64,000 nt of DNA, taken from DSWT01 sp035373625. GTDB taxonomy: Bacteria > Chloroflexota > Anaerolineae > B4-G1 > SLSP01. Positions 58,629 through 64,000 of the stretch are shown in pieces (position 1 is the first letter of the stretch; every line of letters begins with the position of its first letter). Location: contig DAOSNS010000026.1 of assembly GCA_035373625.1 (NCBI GenBank), forward strand, positions 6,787-70,786. The letters run 5' to 3'. Below the pieces are notes generated by a model. That model saw nothing but the letters and a program-made list of their open reading frames with translations, had not been told where the DNA came from and ran no database searches. The translations under genes and the position numbers were made by a program.

Positions 58629-60332
58629 TCACATACGTTCGGGAGCATCCATGCCCATCAGATGCAGCACACGGGCGAGGACATGTTGCGCGGCACGGGC
58701 CAACATCAGCCGCGCCCGCGTGAGCGCCGCATCCTCCGGCGCCGTGGAGACAATGCGGCAGTCACGGTAAAAGGCATGGAATAACGATGCCAGTTCGGTA
58801 GCGTAGAACGTCAGGTAGTGCGGCGCCATGCTGCTTGCCGCCAGGGTGATGACTTCGGGCAGCGCCAGCATCTTGCGGATGAGCGCCAATTCGCTCGGAT
58901 GTGTGAGCAGGGCGGGATCGCCCGGCGCGTCAAGGTCGCATCCTTCCTCGGCGGCCTTGCGCAGCACGCCGGCAATGCGCGTGTGCGCGTACTGCACGTA
59001 GTAGACGGGATTGCGATCCGACTGCTCCACGGCCAGGTCAAGGTCGAAATCCAGCGTGACATCCACGGTGCGCGTGAGCATCATAAAGCGGATCGGATCC
59101 GGGCCGACTTCATCCACCAGCTCGCGCAGGGTGACGAACTCCCCGGAGCTTTTGGACATGCGCACTTCCTGCCCGCCACGAAGCAACGTCACCATCTGGT
59201 AGAGGATGAACACCAGCCGATTCACATCCACGCCGAGCGCTTTCGCCGCTGCCTGCACGCGCGGAACATCGCCGTGGTGATCCGATCCCCATACATAGAT
59301 GGCCTTGTCGAAACCGCGTTCAACAATTTTGTTCCACAGGTAGGGGATATCCGATGCCAGATACGTCGGGCGATCCTCTGGATTGGGAACGACCCGTGGC
59401 GAACGGATGAGCACGGCGTCCTTTTCCAGGTCGGGGTGACGGAACCATACCGCGTCATCATACTCGACGATGTAACCACCGGCGCGCAGTTTTTCCATCA
59501 TGGCGTCAAACAAACCGCTCTCGTAGAGCGACCTTTCACTGAACCAGCTATCGAAGTGAACGCGCAACTGCGCCAGGTCGTCACGTATGCCGTCGAGGAT
59601 CCGCGCGATGCCCCACTCACCCAGCGCGCGGATGGCCGCATCGCGCTCCAGCGTCAGGTAGCGGTCACCGAATTCATCGCGTGCACGCTGCGCCAGGTCG
59701 GTCACATACGCGCCGGGGTAGCCCTGTTCAGGAAAGGGTACATCCACGCCGAACAGTCCGGCATAACGCGAAAAAATACTCGCGCCGAAGTTGCGCACTT
59801 TGGAGCCGGCGTCGTTGACATAGTATTCGCGTTCAACGGCATAGCCCGCAGCCTCCAAAATCGAGGCCAGCGTGTCGCCGATCACGGCATTGCGGGCCGA
59901 ACCGATGGTGATCGGCCCGGTGGGGTTGGCGCTGACGAACTCCACCTGCACACGCTTGCCGCTGCCCAGAGATACATTCCCCCAGGATTCGCCGGCCGCG
60001 AGGATCACCGGTGTCTGCTGCGCTACCCACGCCGTCGAAAGGGTGAAATTGAGATAGCCCGGCGGCGCCACCTCCACCTGTGCGATGAAGTCGGCGGGGG
60101 GAATGTGCTGTGCAACGGCCTGCGCAATCTGCAAGGGCGCACGCCGCAGCACCTTCGCCAGTCCCATACACACCGGCGAGGCGTAATCCCCATGAGCTTC
60201 GTAACGGCTCTGTTCAACAGGGACAGGATCAGGAATGTCGAAGGGCGGCAACGCGCCGGCGGCCTGCACCTGCTGCAATCCAGCGCGGACAAGCGCCGCA
60301 ACTCGTTCACGCAACAGAAGGGAAACGGTCAT
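58629..60332 (-). CDS. argS: arginyl-tRNA synthetase
   Basis: 567 residues, full length. N-terminal additional domain, catalytic class I core and C-terminal anticodon domain with typical end 'HLMGMDAPERM'. The KMSKS-type loop is 'RMSKSSGEFVTLREL'. The HIGH motif (expected P-L-H-V-G-H) reads 'GPITIGSARNAVIGD' at about 139-153, so both histidines are replaced (Thr142, Ser145). 'EFVSANPTGP' and 'DAGSKVRNFG' are otherwise canonical. Start ATG overlaps the esterase stop as ATGA; GGAG upstream. Confidence 0.93.
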   Translation of the reverse strand: MTVSLLLRERVAALVRAGLQQVQAAGALPPFDIPDPVPVEQSRYEAHGDYASPVCMGLAKVLRRAPLQIAQAVAQHIPPADFIAQVEVAPPGYLNFTLSTAWVAQQTPVILAAGESWGNVSLGSGKRVQVEFVSANPTGPITIGSARNAVIGDTLASILEAAGYAVEREYYVNDAGSKVRNFGASIFSRYAGLFGVDVPFPEQGYPGAYVTDLAQRARDEFGDRYLTLERDAAIRALGEWGIARILDGIRDDLAQLRVHFDSWFSERSLYESGLFDAMMEKLRAGGYIVEYDDAVWFRHPDLEKDAVLIRSPRVVPNPEDRPTYLASDIPYLWNKIVERGFDKAIYVWGSDHHGDVPRVQAAAKALGVDVNRLVFILYQMVTLLRGGQEVRMSKSSGEFVTLRELVDEVGPDPIRFMMLTRTVDVTLDFDLDLAVEQSDRNPVYYVQYAHTRIAGVLRKAAEEGCDLDAPGDPALLTHPSELALIRKMLALPEVITLAASSMAPHYLTFYATELASLFHAFYRDCRIVSTAPEDAALTRARLMLARAAQHVLARVLHLMGMDAPERM

Positions 60333-61063
60333 AGACTTTTCTCCAGGAAATAAGGTAATTGTTTGCGCCACCAGGGCCAATCATGGCTGACATCCGGCCC
60401 CCAGTAATCGAACCAGGCCGGCACATCCAGGGCGCGCAGGTCGGTTTCAAGGATGCGCGTCTCACGCAGGCTGTCTTCTTCCCAGGCCCCCTGCCCCACA
60501 CAGACGATGATGCGGCTTTGCCGAAATTGTTCCAGATAGACAGGATCGGTCAAATTCGGCAAGTAACAGAGGGGGAAGTTGTAATAGACGGTATCATCCA
60601 TGTAGCTTCCGACAAAGTATTCCGGCCCATAGAGGCCGCTCAACGCGATCACGCTATCGAAGTGCTCCGGATGCTTAAAGAAAAAATTCGCTGCGTGATA
60701 GGCGCCCATGCTACACCCGGTCGTCATCGCCTTGCCGGGGAAGCCACTGTGCTCGCGGATAAACGGGAGGACTTCTTCGAGCACGTAGCGTTCGTAACGC
60801 TCGTGCTGCCGTCCCCGGTCACCGGGATACATCCAGTGTGCCAGCCAGGCTTCGCAGTCAATGCTGTCTACGGTATAGAGCCGGATTTTACCACTTTCGA
60901 TGAAAGGTGCAGCCGCCGCGACCATGCCAAAGTCCTCAAACTCGTAGAAGCGCCCGCATGCCGAAGGGAAGACCAGCACCGGCTTGCCGGCATGTCCGTA
61001 GGCTTTCATCTCCATATCGCGGCCCAGGTGGTCGCTCCACAATTTGAAGTATTCTTCTTTCAT
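60329..61063 (-). CDS. esterase family alpha/beta hydrolase
   Basis: 244 residues from the ATG at 61063 (GGGGGA upstream). Nucleophile elbow 'TGCSMGAYHA' (Ser118) and C-terminal His in 'VSHDWPWWRKQLPYFL' fit the putative esterase (esterase D/antigen 85-like) fold. Starts 'LWSDHLGRDMEMKAYGHAGKPVLVFPS'-like (core GKPVLVFPS). Substrate unknown. It is coupled to argS by an ATGA overlap and preceded by a terminator-like hairpin and an ATP-grasp gene. Confidence 0.82.
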   Translation of the reverse strand: MKEEYFKLWSDHLGRDMEMKAYGHAGKPVLVFPSACGRFYEFEDFGMVAAAAPFIESGKIRLYTVDSIDCEAWLAHWMYPGDRGRQHERYERYVLEEVLPFIREHSGFPGKAMTTGCSMGAYHAANFFFKHPEHFDSVIALSGLYGPEYFVGSYMDDTVYYNFPLCYLPNLTDPVYLEQFRQSRIIVCVGQGAWEEDSLRETRILETDLRALDVPAWFDYWGPDVSHDWPWWRKQLPYFLEKSL

Positions 61064-61076
61064 CTTTTCCCCCATC

Positions 61077-61103
61077 AAAAAAATCGCGGATCTGGCGATC
61101 CGC
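61077..61103 (-). terminator. terminator/attenuator upstream of esterase-argS
   Basis: On the minus strand GCGGATC-GCCA-GATCCGC (61103-61086) is followed by seven T (61083-61077). It lies 14 bases before the esterase ATG and 177 bases after the ATP-grasp stop. Confidence 0.72.
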
Positions 61104-61279
61104 TTCAAACACTGTTAAGATGCTCAGGCCGGTCTTCAGACCGAGCCTGCGCGTCGCTCAGGAAGTGGCACGGTCAGAGACCGGCCACGGCAAACATTCA
61201 AAGAGCGGCCCGGCAAGTTGTCCCTAAACTGAAATGCGCCCCTGTTAAGGCAAGCCGCTCAAAGCGTTAGGAACCCACG
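61104..61279. other. hairpin-rich leader between ATP-grasp gene and esterase
   Basis: Further inverted repeats: CGGTCT/AGACCG near 61129-61142, CGGTC/GACCG near 61171-61183, GAGCGG/CCGCTC at 61203-61208 and 61255-61260. The GCGGATC hairpin at its end matches units in 63941-64000, so the leader may derive from the dispersed hairpin family. No gene seen. Confidence 0.5.
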
Positions 61280-62434
61280 TTACGCCATGATGGCGTCAAT
61301 GATTTGCCGCAGCTCCACAAGGTCGGGGGAGCGTAACACATAGGCGTAATGGCCCAACGCCGGCGACAGGACTTCGCTCATCGAGCCATGATAGGTGATC
61401 CACGGCCCATAGCGGCGCAGGACATCGTCATGAGAAAGCCGATGTGGCACGGTCCACTTGCGTCCGATATAGGCACAATGATACGGGCGGGTAGGCTGGG
61501 AACGTAACGTGTTGTACGTTACAATGTTTGCCCATTCCTGGTAAAAGTCCATATCATTGGCGTAATTGAACATGTCCATGGTCAGCCCGCCGGGAGGCCG
61601 CATATTCACTTCCAAAGCCACCCAACGATCATCGGCAACTCGGAAAAACTCGATATGGAAAAACCGCTCGCGCAGCTCAAAAGCCGCAACGGCCCGCCGT
61701 CCGATCTCTTCAAGGCCCGCTGGAAGCTCACGCATCGAGTAGTAAAAGATTTCCAGATCGTCGTTGACGATCTCCATAATGCCCCGGTTGAAAAAATGCG
61801 AGGTGCAAAAGACGATCCGGCCTTCCTGATCCACCAGACCATCGAAAGAGTAAAGCGCGCCGGAAACAAACTCTTCCAGTATGTAATCCACGGGCGGTTT
61901 CTCGGCAAAGAAACGCTCCAGTGCAGCAGCATCGTTGATCTTATACGTGGCATTGGCGCCGACGCCAATGTCGGGCTTGGCGATCACCGGATACCCCACC
62001 TCGGCAATCAGATGCGTAGCCTCTTCAAGGGTCCGCACCACGCTCCCCCTGGCGACGGGGATGTCGGCCCGGCTGAACACCTGCTTCATCTTCGATTTTT
62101 GTTTGACCCAGGCAATATCGGCGTTCTTGGGGCCGTGAACGTTGAAATCGGTGCGCAGGCGCGCATCGGTTTCCAGCCAGTACTCGTTGTGCGATTCAAT
62201 ACGATCCAGCTTCCCGTAACGATGCGTGAAATAGCCACACGCCCGCAGCAAAGCGTCGTAATGATGCAGGTCATCCACACGATAATATTCTGTCAATGCC
62301 GCCCGTAATTCGTAAATCAGGTGATCGTAAGGAGCATCGCCGATGCCCAAAACGTTCACGCCATTGCGACGCAATGACACGGCGAAATGGTAATAGTTCG
62401 GCGGAAAATAAGGTGACAATAAGACCACATTCAT
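61280..62434 (-). CDS. ATP-grasp family protein
   Basis: 384 residues. ATP-grasp fold: lysines in 'KQKSKMKQVFSRADIPVARG' and 'GYPVIAKPDIGVGANATYKI' (second is the ATP Lys and Gly-rich loop), 'YILEEFVSGALYSFDGLV', and metal ligands in 'HIEFFRVADDRWVALEVNMRPPGG' (cited cores). Such enzymes ligate a carboxylate to an amine or thiol through an acyl phosphate. Substrate unknown. Lies upstream of the esterase gene on the same strand. Confidence 0.83.
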   Translation of the reverse strand: MNVVLLSPYFPPNYYHFAVSLRRNGVNVLGIGDAPYDHLIYELRAALTEYYRVDDLHHYDALLRACGYFTHRYGKLDRIESHNEYWLETDARLRTDFNVHGPKNADIAWVKQKSKMKQVFSRADIPVARGSVVRTLEEATHLIAEVGYPVIAKPDIGVGANATYKINDAAALERFFAEKPPVDYILEEFVSGALYSFDGLVDQEGRIVFCTSHFFNRGIMEIVNDDLEIFYYSMRELPAGLEEIGRRAVAAFELRERFFHIEFFRVADDRWVALEVNMRPPGGLTMDMFNYANDMDFYQEWANIVTYNTLRSQPTRPYHCAYIGRKWTVPHRLSHDDVLRRYGPWITYHGSMSEVLSPALGHYAYVLRSPDLVELRQIIDAIMA

Positions 62435-62475
62435 AAACCATTGCCCCTACGTTTATCAAGATTAACAATACGAAA

Positions 62476-62500
62476 TGGGGGAGCAACAGTCCCTCCCCCA
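62476..62500 (-). terminator. probable terminator of the LysM-PA14 gene
   Basis: Arms TGGGGGAG (62476-62483) and CTCCCCCA (62493-62500), perfect, nine-base loop, 48 bases past the stop on the minus strand; only a short T stretch follows. Confidence 0.5.
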
Positions 62501-62547
62501 CGTCCAGTGATACCCGTTTTTAATGAAAAGTCAAATAGCGCAAGACT

Positions 62548-63786
62548 TCAATGCCGTTCCCACCAGACATAGATGAGCGCGTTGCCGCCATCCTCATAAT
62601 ACTCGACCATGACGGTATGCGTGCCTTTGGTGAGATCCACTTGAGCACAGTAGGACTGCGCATTGGCGCCGTGCCATTCATCTATCACCCGCACGCCATC
62701 CACATACAGGCGCACACCATCGTCGGCCATAGCACAGAAGGCATAATTGTCCTCGTAGAAAAATGCCTTGCGCGTCCAACGCACCCCGAAATAATTCTCA
62801 GGCAAACCGCCGACGGGCGCGCTCAGTCCCCAGTTGAATCCGATCTGCTCATCCATGCGGGTGACGACAGGTTTGCCGCTCAATTCAGGATTGCCGAAGT
62901 ACTCGCCTAACCATGCCTCGGCAGGTGCAGAAGCGTCCGGCGTGGCCGTCGGTGTGGGGGTCGGCGTGAGTGTCACGGGCGCGTTCCCCAGGCGGGTAAA
63001 AGAGAACTGGATGGCCGCGTTGCCGGTATCGTCGAAGTATTCGATGACCACCGGATGGTTGCCGGCAGACAGGGTGAGATCAACCTGATAGGTCGCCTGG
63101 GATTGCACCCGCCATTGATCGAGGACCAGATTGCCATCCACCCAGAGGCGTGCGCCATCGTCCACGGTGATCTTAAAACGATACCATCCACCACGGAAGT
63201 TGATCGTGCGCGTCCAACGCACCGAAAAATGATCGGTGTTGAGGCGGGTATCAGGGGAACGCAACCCCCAGAAGAAATTTATCGCTGCGTCGTTGCGCGT
63301 AAAAACCGGCGCACCGGAAAGGTCGGCGACGTTGAAATACTCGCCGCGCCATCCCGTCCCCCCCGAAGGCTGCGGTGTCGGGGCCGGCGCCACACCGGGG
63401 ATCACCAACCGCTGCCCGACATAGATGTAATTAAGATTGTAGATGCCGTTTGCCTGCGCAATCGCCCACGCCGTCGTCCCGTAGTAACGCGCGATGCTGT
63501 ACAGGGTATCGCCGGCCTTCACCACATAGACGCCGGCAGGCGGCGTTGTCGGTTTGGCGGGGATGATCAGACGCTGGCCGATGTAGATGTGGTTAGGATT
63601 GAGGATGTTGTTCGCGCGCGCCAACGCCGAGACATCCACGCCGTATAAGCGCGCAATGCTGGACAAGGTTTCACCCGGCTTAACGATATGGGTGACTTCG
63701 CCCGCCAGAGCCGGCCCGGCAGCGACCTCGGCGACCGACAGCAACACCATCACCGCAACACAGAGCACCCCTAAAATTTTCTTCAT
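62548..63786 (-). CDS. secreted protein with two LysM and two PA14 domains
   Basis: 412 residues. Signal peptide (1-29, 'VMVLLSVAEVAAGPALAGE'), LysM 1 ('VKPGETLSSIARLYGVDV') and LysM 2 ('VKAGDTLYSIARYYGTTA') with a Pro/Thr linker after them, then two PA14-like domains (about 150-270 and 295-412), each with 'W.GEYF', 'F...WG' and 'VRWTR..F....Y.F....DDG.RL.VDG'. PA14 domains bind carbohydrate. Likely cell-wall-attached glycan binding. AGGAGG before the ATG. Confidence 0.88.
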   Translation of the reverse strand: MKKILGVLCVAVMVLLSVAEVAAGPALAGEVTHIVKPGETLSSIARLYGVDVSALARANNILNPNHIYIGQRLIIPAKPTTPPAGVYVVKAGDTLYSIARYYGTTAWAIAQANGIYNLNYIYVGQRLVIPGVAPAPTPQPSGGTGWRGEYFNVADLSGAPVFTRNDAAINFFWGLRSPDTRLNTDHFSVRWTRTINFRGGWYRFKITVDDGARLWVDGNLVLDQWRVQSQATYQVDLTLSAGNHPVVIEYFDDTGNAAIQFSFTRLGNAPVTLTPTPTPTATPDASAPAEAWLGEYFGNPELSGKPVVTRMDEQIGFNWGLSAPVGGLPENYFGVRWTRKAFFYEDNYAFCAMADDGVRLYVDGVRVIDEWHGANAQSYCAQVDLTKGTHTVMVEYYEDGGNALIYVWWERH

Positions 63787-63815
63787 CCCTGCACCTCCTG
63801 AGTTTATGAAAGGCT

Positions 63816-63821
63816 ATCATA
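63816..63821 (-). promoter_or_regulatory. -10 element of the LysM-PA14 gene
   Basis: TATGAT on the minus strand, 30 bases before the ATG at 63786; no clear -35. Confidence 0.35.
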
Positions 63822-63871
63822 CCCCTAGGCGAGCTTCTTCACACCCCATGATATATGCGGGAGCATACAAC

Positions 63872-64000
63872 GTCAAGCCGCACCAGTAGGGCTTTATCAT
63901 ACTCGCTACAATGACTTCAACCGCGACTTCAACCGCTTCAAGCGGATCGTCAGATCCGCGTTGCATCGTCAGATCCGCGTTGCATCGCCAGATCCGCGTT
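63872..64000. repeat. dispersed hairpin element, copy C (truncated by window end)
   Basis: Left part matches copy A: GTCAAGCC at 63872 and 28 of 32 bases at 63888-63919 (AGGGCTTTATCAT...). It continues with AACCGC words and hairpin units: GCGGATC-GTCA-GATCCGC (63941-63958), then two tandem 19-base units GCATCGYCAGATCCGCGTT (63963-63981, 63982-64000). The array runs off the end of the window. Confidence 0.7.

Noticed and set aside
58818..60353. Long plus-strand open frame opposite argS
   Set aside because: Shadow; argS is unambiguous.
61064..61279. T-box riboswitch before argS
   Set aside because: The leader has hairpins and a terminator but lacks the conserved T-box core sequence; hairpins resemble the dispersed repeat family.

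Overview
The window is GC-rich bacterial chromosome and reads most like a member of the Chloroflexota (Anaerolineae-type). The grounds are the secreted proteins with long Thr/Pro linkers joined to LysM, PA14 or SH3-like domains, the DUF2723 and DUF4446 proteins, a bactofilin, an N-type (Na+-ATPase-like) F-ATPase operon, an aldehyde oxidoreductase/heterodisulfide-reductase operon, and an unusual density of short intergenic repeats. This placement is inference: no rRNA or other phylogenetic marker was searched. No tRNA, rRNA, CRISPR array, prophage or insertion sequence was seen.

Layout. 1-8971 (mostly +): the 3' end of an SLC13-type permease, an MFS transporter, rpiA, a CheY-like regulator, a biotin-independent carboxyltransferase subunit, a LysM-CAP lipoprotein (-), rnhA and a PAS histidine kinase. 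9028-9459 is a ferredoxin fragment. 9448-18558 (-): an FAA-hydrolase gene, then one long redox operon moaD-aor-fdx-hdrA/mvhD-hdrC-hdrB-polyferredoxin ending at a strong terminator. 18981-24099: envelope genes (processive glycosyltransferase, bactofilin, DUF4446, DUF2723). 24236-31245 (+): a metalloprotease, a methyltransferase and a probable restriction enzyme that overlap each other and murI, then a secreted GH13 amylase. 31264-38805 (-): an N-ATPase operon atpD-C-R-B-E-F-A-(PII-like)-G followed by a HIT gene. 39001-44990 (+): mreB, two tandem MacA-like adaptors, and a MacB-type ATPase and permease. 45080-63786 (almost all -): DUF4258, Gfo/Idh/MocA, AI-2E family, lepA, tlyA, an RluA-type pseudouridine synthase, hutI, a lytic transglycosylase, an SbcD-like nuclease, a membrane/WD40 protein, dcd, argS, an esterase, an ATP-grasp enzyme and a LysM-PA14 protein.

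Functional reading. The redox operon would feed electrons from an aldehyde (or related W/Mo-pterin substrate) into a flavin-based HdrABC complex without an adjacent hydrogenase. The ATPase is a second-type (N-type) rotary enzyme whose c subunit has ion-binding carboxylates in both helices. Its operon carries an extra gene for a PII-like protein of the cyclic-di-AMP receptor family, which is the most unusual gene-level arrangement here. The restriction-modification pair is locked by stop/start overlaps between a metalloprotease and the essential murI gene.

A second theme is non-coding. At least seven families of short repeat are scattered between genes: a 15-bp TAGTC array, AACGTT words, a GAATGGC array, ATCCGTCAGAA words, two GA-rich words, and a hairpin-rich dispersed element. 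One TAGTC array of twelve units lies between hutI and the pseudouridine synthase gene and seems to supply the stop codon of one and the first ATG of the other.
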